From Vaginisenegalia massiliensis (GTDB taxonomy: Bacteria > Bacillota > Bacilli > Lactobacillales > Aerococcaceae): a DNA stretch of 64,000 bases. Numbering within the stretch: the first letter of the stretch is position 1; every line of letters starts with the position of its first letter. The stretch covers positions 1 to 64,000 of the forward strand of contig NZ_UWPC01000008.1 of assembly GCF_900604935.1 (NCBI RefSeq), given 5' to 3'. This document shows, in pieces, positions 8,492 to 17,058 of this stretch. Position numbers and translations under genes: made by a program. The notes under the pieces are model-generated. The model was not told where the DNA came from and searched no databases. It was given only the letters and a program-made list of their open reading frames with translations.

Positions 8492-9457
8492 ATGTCAGAT
8501 ATTTATAATCTTCCAAATAAGGCGGAGGCTTATTCTCGTAAAGGTAATACTAGCCTTCAAACAGGTGACTATCCGCAAGCTCTAGAATATTTTCAAAAAA
8601 GTTATCAAATCGAAAAAAATCCGGAAATATTTAAGGAGTTAGTAAGCCTACACTTACTTCTTGGACATGAGCAAGAACTAGCTGAACTTTGGCAAAAAGA
8701 ATTTCCAGATGAAATGGCTATCTTAGCTGACGCGGACTTAGCCCACGACTATGCCTATAGCCTAACTAAGATTTTACCTTCTCAAGAAGCTCTGCTCAAG
8801 CTCTACCAGCTAAAAGATCAAGTTAGCCATCAAGCTGGGCTGCAAGACTTATTCCGAGGCCTCATTCGCCAACTTAATGAACAGATTAATTTTGAGCAAG
8901 CGATTAAGCAAGTCGATACACTTGAGCAGGCTCATCAAATTATTACAAAATTAAGGGAAGAATCCCCCTTCAACCTGTTAAGCAGAATTAAGCGTCTTTA
9001 TCGGCTTGATATGGACTCTAGTTTGTTACTTTATTTAGCCATTCTAGAAACACCGACTATCGGCAATTATATTAAAACAGACGTTTTACATCATTTAATT
9101 CTCAACAATTATTCTGAAATTGTTAAACTTCTATGGTTTGGTCAAGAGCGTCAGGTGAACTTGTCTGATTTAAGCCCATACCGCCAATTGCCGATCTATC
9201 AAAACTTAATGGCAGACGTCGATTCCTATTGTCAAGAACAAAATCCACATCTTTTAAACGAACTCAAAAATCAATTGACTTTACAGGCCTTAGAATTTTA
9301 TCCCTTTATCGATGAAGTAGTGACCGATGACCAGCTTTGGTTACAAGCCTTTCTCTATCAAATTGGCTTAACGAGCGACTTTCATAGCCAAGAAAATGCT
9401 AGACTACTCTCTTACATTGACAAAGCCAACCTCGATATTTTAGACACCCTTGGATAA
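8492..9457 (+). CDS. TPR-containing cytoplasmic protein, function unknown
   Basis: This 321-residue protein starts with one clear tetratricopeptide repeat (about residues 10-44, KGNTSLQTGDYPQALEYFQK). An all-helical remainder follows, rich in Leu, Gln and Glu. There is no signal peptide, membrane segment or enzymatic motif. A TPR usually binds another protein, so an adaptor role is likely but the partner cannot be read from context: the neighbours are an RNase H-like gene and a DUF2187 gene, both in the opposite direction. AAGGAG seven to eight bases before the ATG supports the start. Similar proteins of this size (YpiA-like) exist in Firmicutes, but I do not claim orthology. Confidence 0.7.
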   Translation: MSDIYNLPNKAEAYSRKGNTSLQTGDYPQALEYFQKSYQIEKNPEIFKELVSLHLLLGHEQELAELWQKEFPDEMAILADADLAHDYAYSLTKILPSQEALLKLYQLKDQVSHQAGLQDLFRGLIRQLNEQINFEQAIKQVDTLEQAHQIITKLREESPFNLLSRIKRLYRLDMDSSLLLYLAILETPTIGNYIKTDVLHHLILNNYSEIVKLLWFGQERQVNLSDLSPYRQLPIYQNLMADVDSYCQEQNPHLLNELKNQLTLQALEFYPFIDEVVTDDQLWLQAFLYQIGLTSDFHSQENARLLSYIDKANLDILDTLG

Positions 9458-9521
9458 TTACAAACAGATGTTCATATATTCTGTGTAGCTAAAGTTTATT
9501 TCATGATATTCAAACTAAAAT

Positions 9522-9566
9522 ACCGTCATAAGCTCCTAAATGAATGGTAGCTTCTGACGGTTTTTA
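9522..9566. terminator. Bidirectional terminator between the TPR and DUF2187 genes
   Basis: ACCGTCA-T-AAGCT (9522-9534) pairs with AGCTT-C-TGACGGT (9549-9561), 12 pairs with one mismatch. TTTTTA follows on the plus strand and TATTTTAG on the minus strand. It lies between two convergent genes. Confidence 0.82.
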
Positions 9567-9567
9567 T

Positions 9568-9978
9568 TTAATCATTTATGGGATTAATTCGTAAATCTTC
9601 ATCTTCTTGATGAAGCACAAGACCTTCATCTTCTTGCTGTGGAGGCAATTGAACAAATTCGATGATGTCTTTAAAATTAACAATGGTTCGTTCTTCACAA
9701 ATATCTTTCATTGTTTTGTCAGATTCTTCCCAGTAAATTTCAACTACTGCACTATTCGTTAATAACTTGGTGATAATACCGGTCATCTTAACTTCTCTAA
9801 AGTTAAAGACGATTTTATCGCCTACTTCAGGACGAATAGACATCTTCACCTTATCAATCATTTCTAAACCAGTATCATAGTCCACATTTAATAAGGTGGC
9901 GATTCTTGATTTGCTTGTGCCGCGACGGAGTTCTTTTTCAATTAAGCTTCGTTGTTCTTTCGAAAGTCTTGCTACCAT
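9568..9978 (-). CDS. DUF2187 (YkvS-like) protein with N-terminal helix-turn-helix-like segment
   Basis: The 136-residue protein has two parts. Residues 1-48 form a helical segment (LSKEQRSLIEKELRRGTSKSRIATLLNV...) that looks like a small helix-turn-helix, with the hint of recognition in TSKSRIATLL. Residues 50-110 match the YkvS/DUF2187 beta-barrel pattern: VGDKIVF, then TGIITK, VVEIYW and ERTIVNFKDI. The C-terminal tail is acidic. DUF2187 proteins are small SH3-like domains of unknown function, and the fusion to a putative DNA-binding helix is the notable point. GGAGG precedes the ATG. A regulatory role is inference only. Confidence 0.72.
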   Translation of the reverse strand: MVARLSKEQRSLIEKELRRGTSKSRIATLLNVDYDTGLEMIDKVKMSIRPEVGDKIVFNFREVKMTGIITKLLTNSAVVEIYWEESDKTMKDICEERTIVNFKDIIEFVQLPPQQEDEGLVLHQEDEDLRINPIND

Positions 9979-10038
9979 GGCCTATCCTCCTAACACATTA
10001 TTCACACAATCATTATATCATAGTTTAGCTTAGATAAG

Positions 10039-10956
10039 TTAAGATATGTCTTTGCTAACCTGCGGAACTAATACATTGATGGCTTGAGGATGGACGGTAA
10101 TTTTAATTGGTAGACTTGGACCTGGATCCCCGTCGATATTGGTGACGACTTTCTCGTTTGTTTGCCGATTCTCAATCGAAAAGGCACGACTAGAAAGACT
10201 TATGAGATTTGGTTTGGAAGGTACTTGGATGGCTAATTGACCTGCAGCAATGACTGCATCGACTGGTGTATTCCCTTTGACAGCGATTAAATGGACTTGC
10301 CCATCGGCATAATTAGCTTGCGGTATCATGGTTTCAAAGCCAGCAACCGAGTTGGTTAATCCAACCAGTAGAAGCGAAGTCTTAAGTTCTACTTGGGTGC
10401 CTTCGGCTGTTGAAATAATGAGGTCATACCCCTTGCCATCAAAGAAGGCTCCCATGGCATCTTTAACATAGGCCAAAGGCCCCCAAAAATTTTTATCTTG
10501 CGAGCTAGTATTCATGACTGATTCTGGAACTGAACCAATCGCTAAAACATTGATAAAATATTGATCATTTACTTGAGCAATATCCATCTTTTCTAAAGAC
10601 ATCGTTTTAAATTGTTCTATGGCTTTGAGTGGATGTAAATCATAGCCTATTGCTCTGGCTAAATCGTTGACCGTTCCCATAGGAATAAAGCCAAATTCCA
10701 CCGAGTGAGAAGCAAGCATAAGCCCATGGGCCGTTTCGTTGACTGTTCCATCACCGCCTAAACAAATAACCGTTGAATAACCCTCGTCACTAGCCTCCTG
10801 TGCCCATTGTTTGGCATCCCCAGCTTTTTCGGTTAGCCGAACTTGAGTATGAGAGTGATAAACTTCTCTTAGCAATTCTTCCAATTTATTTGCATAAGTT
10901 TCTGCTAACCCTTTTCCCGAACCGGGATTGGCTATTATTAGCACGCGCTCAAACAT
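10039..10956 (-). CDS. Diacylglycerol/lipid kinase family protein (YegS/DgkB-like)
   Basis: The protein belongs to the diacylglycerol kinase catalytic-domain family, which phosphorylates diacylglycerol or related lipids and in Gram-positives recycles diacylglycerol left by lipoteichoic acid synthesis. The signature GGDGTVNE lies near residue 75 (nucleotide-binding loop), and IANPGSGKG lies at the N-terminus. The C-terminal beta-rich domain contains the IDGDPGP segment typical of the family. I start it at the ATG at 10956, about ten bases after AGGAG; the GTG nine bases upstream is too close to that site. This gives 305 residues. The true substrate (DgkB versus another lipid) cannot be decided here. 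Confidence 0.88.
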   Translation of the reverse strand: MFERVLIIANPGSGKGLAETYANKLEELLREVYHSHTQVRLTEKAGDAKQWAQEASDEGYSTVICLGGDGTVNETAHGLMLASHSVEFGFIPMGTVNDLARAIGYDLHPLKAIEQFKTMSLEKMDIAQVNDQYFINVLAIGSVPESVMNTSSQDKNFWGPLAYVKDAMGAFFDGKGYDLIISTAEGTQVELKTSLLLVGLTNSVAGFETMIPQANYADGQVHLIAVKGNTPVDAVIAAGQLAIQVPSKPNLISLSSRAFSIENRQTNEKVVTNIDGDPGPSLPIKITVHPQAINVLVPQVSKDIS

Positions 10957-11066
10957 GATCTTCACGCTCCTTCTTTAACTTCGTCTTGAGTGTAGCATAC
11001 TCTACTTGTTTTTCGCTATTCATAAACTATGGAGATGTATTTATTAATCAAACTAAGCAAATATTT

Positions 11067-11095
11067 TGTACCTGAATAATATTATCAGTATAATG
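11067..11095 (+). promoter_or_regulatory. Sigma-A-type promoter of trhO and the class A PBP gene
   Basis: TTGTAC (11067-11072) and TATAAT (11090-11095) are separated by exactly 17 bases and lie 55 bases before the trhO start. The PBP gene begins 37 bases after trhO with no visible terminator between them, so this promoter probably drives both. Confidence 0.75.
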
Positions 11096-11150
11096 GAGAA
11101 CTGTATGAGCAAAACATACTGTAGCATGCAACTACAAGGAGGAAATTAAT

Positions 11151-12122
11151 ATGTCAAAACCATTTAGAGTCTTATTGTATTACAAATATAACCCAATTGC
11201 TGATCCTGAAAGCTTTGCTAAAGAACACTTAGCCAAATGTAAAGAAATTGGACTAAAAGGACGCATCCTAGTCGCCCATGAAGGAATCAACGGAACAGTT
11301 TCTGGAACTCCGGAACAAACTCAAGCTTATAAAGACTATGTTCATTCACTAGAAGGCTTCGAGGACTTATGGTTCAAAGAAGATGAAGAAGATACCTGTG
11401 CTTTTAAAAAAATGTATTGCCGACCACGTAAAGAGCTCGTTTCACTTAAACTTGAAGACGATATCAATCCTTTAGAATTAACTGGACAATATCTTGATCC
11501 TAAAGCTTTTAAAGAAGCTTTACTTGATGAAAACACAATCGTATTAGATACTCGGAATGATTATGAATATGATCTAGGTCATTTCCGCGGTGCTGTCCGT
11601 CCTGATATTCGTAATTTTAGAGAACTTCCCCAATGGGTACGCGACCATAAGGACGAATTTATGGAAAAACGCGTTGTCGTATACTGTACCGGCGGTATTC
11701 GCTGTGAAAAATTCTCTGGTTGGTTAGTCCGTGAAGGATTTAAAGATGTTGGTCAATTACATGGAGGAATTGCAACCTATGGTAAGGATCCTGAAGTTCA
11801 AGGAGAACTATGGGATGGTAAAATGTATGTTTTTGATGAACGAATAGCGGTTGACATTAATCATAAAGACCCTACAATTGTAGGTAGAGACTGGTTTGAT
11901 GGCAGCCCATGTGAACGTTACATCAACTGTGGCAATCCCGAATGTAACGAACAAATTTTAGCCTCAAAAGAAAACGAAGATAAATACCTTAGAGGTTGTT
12001 GCCCTACTTGTCGTAAACACCCACGTAACCGCTATGTTGCTGAACATGGTTTATCAACACAAGAGTGGGAAAATCGCTTAAATGCTATTGGTGAATCCTT
12101 ATCAGGAGAAATTACCGCTTAG
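11151..12122 (+). CDS. trhO: tRNA uridine(34) hydroxylase, rhodanese-like
   Basis: TrhO (YceA family) hydroxylates U34 of some tRNAs in an oxygen-dependent way, a step toward 5-methoxyuridine-type wobble bases. The 323-residue protein has the N-terminal acylphosphatase-like domain (about 1-95). The rhodanese domain contains [12 protein letters not shown], with the conserved Cys179 and Cys185. A cysteine-rich C-terminus (CGNPEC and GCCPTC, around 260-290) looks like a metal-binding knuckle. GGAGGAAAT precedes the ATG. It appears to be co-transcribed with the large PBP gene, a pairing I cannot explain functionally. Confidence 0.94.
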   Translation: MSKPFRVLLYYKYNPIADPESFAKEHLAKCKEIGLKGRILVAHEGINGTVSGTPEQTQAYKDYVHSLEGFEDLWFKEDEEDTCAFKKMYCRPRKELVSLKLEDDINPLELTGQYLDPKAFKEALLDENTIVLDTRNDYEYDLGHFRGAVRPDIRNFRELPQWVRDHKDEFMEKRVVVYCTGGIRCEKFSGWLVREGFKDVGQLHGGIATYGKDPEVQGELWDGKMYVFDERIAVDINHKDPTIVGRDWFDGSPCERYINCGNPECNEQILASKENEDKYLRGCCPTCRKHPRNRYVAEHGLSTQEWENRLNAIGESLSGEITA

Positions 12123-12159
12123 CTACTAGCGAAATTCAAAGACAAAGGTTGGTGATTCT

Positions 12160-15100
12160 ATGGATCACAGTAAGAATCCTAATAAACCAAAGCCAAATAA
12201 GCAACAAACTATATCAAAAGAAGGTCGGACTTTTTATGATGCTTCTTTCGATTACCCAGAAGACAAAACAAACCCTTCATTATCTAAAACAAGGGTTAAG
12301 CATAGGCACTCTACTTCAAAATGGGATGATTTCTATGCTCAACATCGTGATAAAACTCCTTTGAATAATTTTGAATCTAATCATAGAACAAAAGGAGCTG
12401 ATTCAAAGGCCGCTAGTCCAACCAATGGATCTACTCGTCCATCCCGCCAAGAACGTTTTAGTGATCAGTGGGAGGATGATTGGCATTTTCAACCAAGTGA
12501 TTCAAAACCCATTACACAACAATCTAGTCTTTTCCTAAATCATTCATTAAAACGGGTAAAATCGTTTCTCGATGAAGAAAAGAAAAAATTAAGTGAATAC
12601 CAAACTCCTAGACAAAATATCAAAAAGGTCCGGACAAAACTAACTCAGCCCGCTGATAGGACTGATACCTCAGGTCAATTTGAGCGCAAGATTCCCTCTC
12701 TAAGGGCTAAACAAACCGAACCAGAACAATCCATAAGGACTGCACCTGAATCTCGTGAAGTATCTAGGCAAAAAAATCTTGCACCATTACCGCCTAAACA
12801 AGAGAAAATTTATTCTAATCAACCAATCTTGAACAATAAAGATTCTCGACCGATTCTACCGACCATTCAAACAACTAAAGGACCTGAACCACTTGCAACG
12901 CAATCGGTGGAAGAGGCAACCCATATCAAGTCCTCAACTCGTTCGACTCAACAAACTGGCCTGTCTAAAGCGAATACAAGACGCCAGTGGAATTATACAC
13001 AAAATCTCCCAACTCCGGAGGAAATTGCAAGAGAACGAGAACGTCGTCAACGCTTAGCTAAGCAAAATGTAACTAAAGCACCTTCTCTTGAGTCCGCACT
13101 GACTAGACCGGGACAGAATCAGAAGCATTCAACTCCAGATTCTATCTTGGCCAAAACGGTAAAACCGGCTAAACCGGTTCCAACAATCCAAGTCCCACAA
13201 GCATCACTTGGTAAGTCAGCTAAAACTAACTTAGTCGAGCAAACTGAAAACCCTAAATCAACACGTGTATCAGAAAGTTCTTCAAATACTGTAAGTTCTC
13301 GGCATTACCAGGATAAAATGCAAAATGATCGACCAGCTATTTTGCCAACAAAGTCTAATCTGCACCAAAAGAAAGACTCCCCTTCTCTACTAGAAGAAGC
13401 GCCTTATCCTACCAAAACTATCGATAAAACGAAATTCAAGCCAGAGATTCCTCAAGGTGAACGAAAACAAACAACCACTCCGATTGAGGGTATCTCTCTT
13501 GATCCACTTACTTCCGAAAAAGAGCTTTCTCAGCCAACAAAAACAAACCATTCAAAAAAAATCGAGAAGTCTAACTTATTGACTGAAACTTCTTTTTTAA
13601 CGACAGAAATTAAAAAAGAGAACGTTAATGATAAGGACTCTCTAAATTCAAAAAAAATCAATGCAAGGGTAAATCCAGAAAATTCACTTTCTCAGGTCAA
13701 TGAACCCTATGAATCTTCTGTTTCGGATAAAGCCTCTAAATCTGAGACCCACTCGCATAAAGACTTAGTCTCAGTTCCTATTTCCGAGCCTGTTGAGAAA
13801 TCAAATGAAAAACTCCTTCATTTAAATGACAGGGAAGCCTCTCAAACTAGTTCTCAAGCTGTTCCTTCATCACCGACTGATAATACGACTTTAAGCCAAG
13901 ATACTATGGCAAACAAAGCTGACAAAAATACAGCTAAAGTATCCACCAATCACACTGAGTTGGTGGAACCTAGCCCAGCTAAGGTGGAGGACAAGAACGT
14001 CATTAGTGACCTAAATTTACATAAGAAAGCTGATCCAAATACAACAGAAACACCTTTAGCAGCACCAAAAGTTTCTCGACGCCGCCAAAATTCCCGAACT
14101 AAACGGCCTAAAATTTTTGACCATGCGAAAATAGCTCGCGCTAACTTATTTTCAAGCATAAAGAAAAAACAAAAACCTGAAAGCCATGCTCGTCACAACT
14201 CTAACTACGATGAACTTGACCTATCCAGTTTTGATGTAAAGGAACGATGGTCATTTGGCTTTAATGTCTTTTTAAATGTCGCTCGTAAAATTTTGGTCTA
14301 TATTTTCTTAATTGCCCTACTAGGAGCAGCAGGCGCTGGTGGAACTGCCTTTGGCTATTTCGCTAGCCTTGTGGCTAATAACCAACCGCCAACTAAAGAA
14401 AAAATGTACCAAGAGATTACCCAACTTGATCAATTGAGCACTCTTTACTATAACGATGGCAAACCGATTGCAAATGTCCAATCTGATGTGGTCCGATCCT
14501 TGACCAAGTTAAAGGAGATTTCGCCTTTAATCATCAACGGCTTAATTGCCACAGAAGATGAATATTTCTACCAACACCAAGGTGTCATACCCAAGGCCAT
14601 CATTCGAGCAACCATTCAGGAAGTATTGAGTCCTGGGACTGGTACGGGTGGTTCAACTCTTACTCAACAACTCGTCAAGCAGCAAATGCTCAATAATGAA
14701 GTTACCTTCTCACGAAAAGCCAATGAAATTTTGTTGGCTCTGCGCTTAGAAAATCACTTCTCTAAAGATGAGATTCTAGAAGCCTATCTAAATGTTTCGC
14801 CGTTTGGCCGCAATAACAGTGGAGAAAATGTCGCTGGTATTGCAAAAGCTGCCGAAGGAATTTTCGGTAAAAAAGCAAATGAAGTTAACTTAGCTCAAGC
14901 TGCCTATTTAGTCGGTATGCCACAAGATCCATATTCTTATACCCCTTATGATCAATTTGGCCGTCTTAAAAAGGATCTAAGTCCCGGCATAAAGCGGATG
15001 AAAGAAGTACTATTCCGCATGTATCGCTCAGAGAAAATTAATAAAGCTGAGTATGAACAGGCCAAAAATTATGATATTAGCAAAGACTTCTTACCTAGCC

Positions 15101-16749
15101 AAGAAGCCAATGCCAATCGCGAATCTTATCTATATCAAACCGCAATGCATGAAGCCACTGAACAATTAATGCGCATGCAAATTGAGAAAGATGGTGGCGA
15201 TTGGGACAGCGTTTATGCAAAGACTGATCTGTACAACCAATACTATCAAAAAGCTGAAAACCAGTTAAAAACAGGTGGTTATAAGGTCTACACCACGATT
15301 GATAAACAGATATATGACCAGCTTCAAGCAAGTGCCCAAAAACATCAAAATGAATTAGGTGCTACATATGACGGAGTCTATACCGATCCTCAAAGTGGTA
15401 AAGATATCTACTATGTTGAATCTGTCCAATCTGGTATGGTTGTTATGGATAATACATCCGGTAAAGTCCTAGGCTTTGTGGCTGGTTTTGATTACAAAAA
15501 TAATCAAGTTGACCACGCGTTTAAAATGCGGCGATCGCCTGGTTCAACCATCAAACCATTAGCTGTTTATGGACCTGCAATTGAAGAAAACTTGATTAAT
15601 CCAGCCACTATCATTCCTGATACAGCCTATCAACATCAAAATGCCGATGGTACGTTATGGGAGCCAACAAACTATGGTCAAAGTATTAGTAATGGTTTTG
15701 AAAGTGCCCGTACCGCACTATCGCAATCTCATAACTTACCGACTATCCGTATTTACGAAAGTATGATAAATCAAAAAGTTGATATCGGTCAGTATTTAAA
15801 GAACATGGGCTTTTCTTTGGCCTCATCCTACCCTGAAACAGATATTCAAAATCTGGCCTTCTCAATTGGAGGAACGACAACTGGCCCAACTGTCTTTGAG
15901 CAAACACGTGCCTTCTCTACTATTGCTAACCAAGGTCAGTATACTCATGGTCATATCATTGAAAAAATTGAAGATAATAAAGGCCAAATTATCTTTAGCG
16001 CCCCAAGTAAACCCACACAAGTATTTAGTGAAGATACCAATTACCTACTCCTAGATATGCTGAGAGATACCTTAAAAACAGGGACTGGAGTTACCGCCGC
16101 CAACTCACTGACAATGGGTGGAGATTGGATTGCTAAAACAGGAACCAGTGAAGATGCTAAAGACCTTTGGTTCATGGCAGCCACTCCAAAAATCTCAGTG
16201 GGAACTTGGATTGGCTATGATAACCGCTACAACCAATATCAATTTGATATTAACGATGGCTTCGGAAGCGAAGGCGATCGCATTCAACGTTATTGGGCCA
16301 ATGTCATGAATGAATTATATGCTGTACGTCCTGAAATTTTTGGTACCGAAGAACGATTCCAACAACCAATGTCAGTTACTCAGACTCCGATAGTTGAATT
16401 TACTGGGACTTTACCAGGCTTTGTTAATATTGATGGTCGGTCAATAAATATCAAAGGTCCTCTAAAAGAGGAGCTCTTTAAAGTGAGTCACCCTGCAAAA
16501 GAATTAAGCTATGAAGATGTTCTCTTTGCAGCAAGCCAAGAAGATTTAACAAAATTCTGGTCCGATTTTAGAGCTAAATTAGCTGAACAGGAACGTCAAG
16601 AGCAACTGAAGAAACAAAAAGAAAAACTTAAACGGGATAAGAAAGAATCAGAAGATGGTTCATCTTCATCAGATTCAAGCAACAAAGACGAAAGCCAAAA
16701 TAGTCAAAATGAATCGAGTCAATCAACTAAGCCCGGTTTATCTTTTTAG
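12160..16749 (+). CDS. pbp2A: Class A penicillin-binding protein (PBP2a-type) with giant disordered cytoplasmic tail
   Basis: This bifunctional peptidoglycan synthase polymerises glycan strands and crosslinks peptides. Its 1529 residues are roughly twice the normal length. Residues 1 to about 693 are low-complexity, rich in Ser, Thr, Gln, Pro and Lys, with no fold I recognise, and end in a basic stretch (SRRR, TKRPK, KKKQK). A membrane segment follows (about 706-735). The GT51 domain starts at ATEDEYFYQH (catalytic Glu799) and includes GGSTLTQQL and NVSPFGRNN, close to streptococcal PBP2a. The transpeptidase motifs are STIK (Ser1129), SHN near 1192 and KTGT (Lys1326). The C-terminus is a Lys- then Ser-rich extracellular tail. 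The reading frame is continuous, so the tail is not a separate gene. Near matches to GpsB-docking motifs occur at residues 95-100 and 645-650. Confidence 0.95.
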   Translation: MDHSKNPNKPKPNKQQTISKEGRTFYDASFDYPEDKTNPSLSKTRVKHRHSTSKWDDFYAQHRDKTPLNNFESNHRTKGADSKAASPTNGSTRPSRQERFSDQWEDDWHFQPSDSKPITQQSSLFLNHSLKRVKSFLDEEKKKLSEYQTPRQNIKKVRTKLTQPADRTDTSGQFERKIPSLRAKQTEPEQSIRTAPESREVSRQKNLAPLPPKQEKIYSNQPILNNKDSRPILPTIQTTKGPEPLATQSVEEATHIKSSTRSTQQTGLSKANTRRQWNYTQNLPTPEEIARERERRQRLAKQNVTKAPSLESALTRPGQNQKHSTPDSILAKTVKPAKPVPTIQVPQASLGKSAKTNLVEQTENPKSTRVSESSSNTVSSRHYQDKMQNDRPAILPTKSNLHQKKDSPSLLEEAPYPTKTIDKTKFKPEIPQGERKQTTTPIEGISLDPLTSEKELSQPTKTNHSKKIEKSNLLTETSFLTTEIKKENVNDKDSLNSKKINARVNPENSLSQVNEPYESSVSDKASKSETHSHKDLVSVPISEPVEKSNEKLLHLNDREASQTSSQAVPSSPTDNTTLSQDTMANKADKNTAKVSTNHTELVEPSPAKVEDKNVISDLNLHKKADPNTTETPLAAPKVSRRRQNSRTKRPKIFDHAKIARANLFSSIKKKQKPESHARHNSNYDELDLSSFDVKERWSFGFNVFLNVARKILVYIFLIALLGAAGAGGTAFGYFASLVANNQPPTKEKMYQEITQLDQLSTLYYNDGKPIANVQSDVVRSLTKLKEISPLIINGLIATEDEYFYQHQGVIPKAIIRATIQEVLSPGTGTGGSTLTQQLVKQQMLNNEVTFSRKANEILLALRLENHFSKDEILEAYLNVSPFGRNNSGENVAGIAKAAEGIFGKKANEVNLAQAAYLVGMPQDPYSYTPYDQFGRLKKDLSPGIKRMKEVLFRMYRSEKINKAEYEQAKNYDISKDFLPSQEANANRESYLYQTAMHEATEQLMRMQIEKDGGDWDSVYAKTDLYNQYYQKAENQLKTGGYKVYTTIDKQIYDQLQASAQKHQNELGATYDGVYTDPQSGKDIYYVESVQSGMVVMDNTSGKVLGFVAGFDYKNNQVDHAFKMRRSPGSTIKPLAVYGPAIEENLINPATIIPDTAYQHQNADGTLWEPTNYGQSISNGFESARTALSQSHNLPTIRIYESMINQKVDIGQYLKNMGFSLASSYPETDIQNLAFSIGGTTTGPTVFEQTRAFSTIANQGQYTHGHIIEKIEDNKGQIIFSAPSKPTQVFSEDTNYLLLDMLRDTLKTGTGVTAANSLTMGGDWIAKTGTSEDAKDLWFMAATPKISVGTWIGYDNRYNQYQFDINDGFGSEGDRIQRYWANVMNELYAVRPEIFGTEERFQQPMSVTQTPIVEFTGTLPGFVNIDGRSINIKGPLKEELFKVSHPAKELSYEDVLFAASQEDLTKFWSDFRAKLAEQERQEQLKKQKEKLKRDKKESEDGSSSSDSSNKDESQNSQNESSQSTKPGLSF

Positions 16750-16825
16750 AGTTTAACGTTCATTTAGTTGAGCTTTTTTGACTGTAATTGCTAGATGATA
16801 ATATACTGCTTACAAGTTAAAAGCG

Positions 16826-16858
16826 AAAGGGTCTTGCCTTAAGGCAAGACCCTTTTCT
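16826..16858 (+). terminator. Terminator of the PBP gene (30-bp perfect palindrome)
   Basis: Bases 16826-16840 and 16841-16855 are perfectly complementary (half-site AAAGGGTCTTGCCTT). The sequence continues TTCTTT. It lies about 77 bases after the PBP stop. Confidence 0.88.
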
Positions 16859-16865
16859 TTGGTTG

Positions 16866-16909
16866 ACAATACAAAAGTCTACCCAAGTAGTTAATGACTT
16901 GAGTAGACT
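16866..16909 (-). terminator. Terminator of the ccpA transcript
   Basis: AGTCTAC-C-CAAGT (16876-16888) pairs with ACTTG-A-GTAGACT (16897-16909), with one internal mismatch. On the minus strand TTTTGTATTG follows. It lies 13 bases past the stop of the small ORF behind ccpA, so that ORF is inside the ccpA transcript. Confidence 0.8.
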
Positions 16910-16921
16910 GGATAAATGTAT

Positions 16922-17041
16922 TTAAACTTTGGTTTTAGCTTTTTGACTTTGACTGATTAATTTTTTTATTGATTGAAATAATTGAAGAGCTAATAAGCCA
17001 ATTGCAATATATGCTTGAATTTTTTGAACGGTTTGTTTCAT
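16922..17041 (-). CDS. Small membrane-peptide ORF downstream of ccpA (39 codons)
   Basis: This reading frame begins 17 bases after the ccpA stop with its own ribosome site (GTGAGGT, about ten bases before ATG). It encodes 39 residues: MKQTVQKIQAYIAIGLLALQ, then LFQSIKKLISQSQKAKTKV. A hydrophobic stretch (about residues 11-23) is flanked by lysines, which suits a single membrane-associated or amphipathic helix. It stops just before the ccpA terminator. A 64-codon frame overlapping the ccpA end on the same strand lacks such a site and looks like noise. I do not recognise a family; translation is likely but not proven. Confidence 0.6.
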   Translation of the reverse strand: MKQTVQKIQAYIAIGLLALQLFQSIKKLISQSQKAKTKV

Positions 17042-17058
17042 AACTATCTACCTCACTT

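Noticed and set aside
12149-12364. 71-codon frame overlapping the PBP start
   Set aside because: It is out of frame with the PBP gene, without a ribosome site; the PBP frame runs uninterrupted from 12160.
12160-14240. PBP tail as a separate gene fused by a lost stop or frameshift
   Set aside because: The frame is continuous, no start with a ribosome site is seen before the membrane helix, and the composition is uniformly low-complexity, so a natural extension is simpler.
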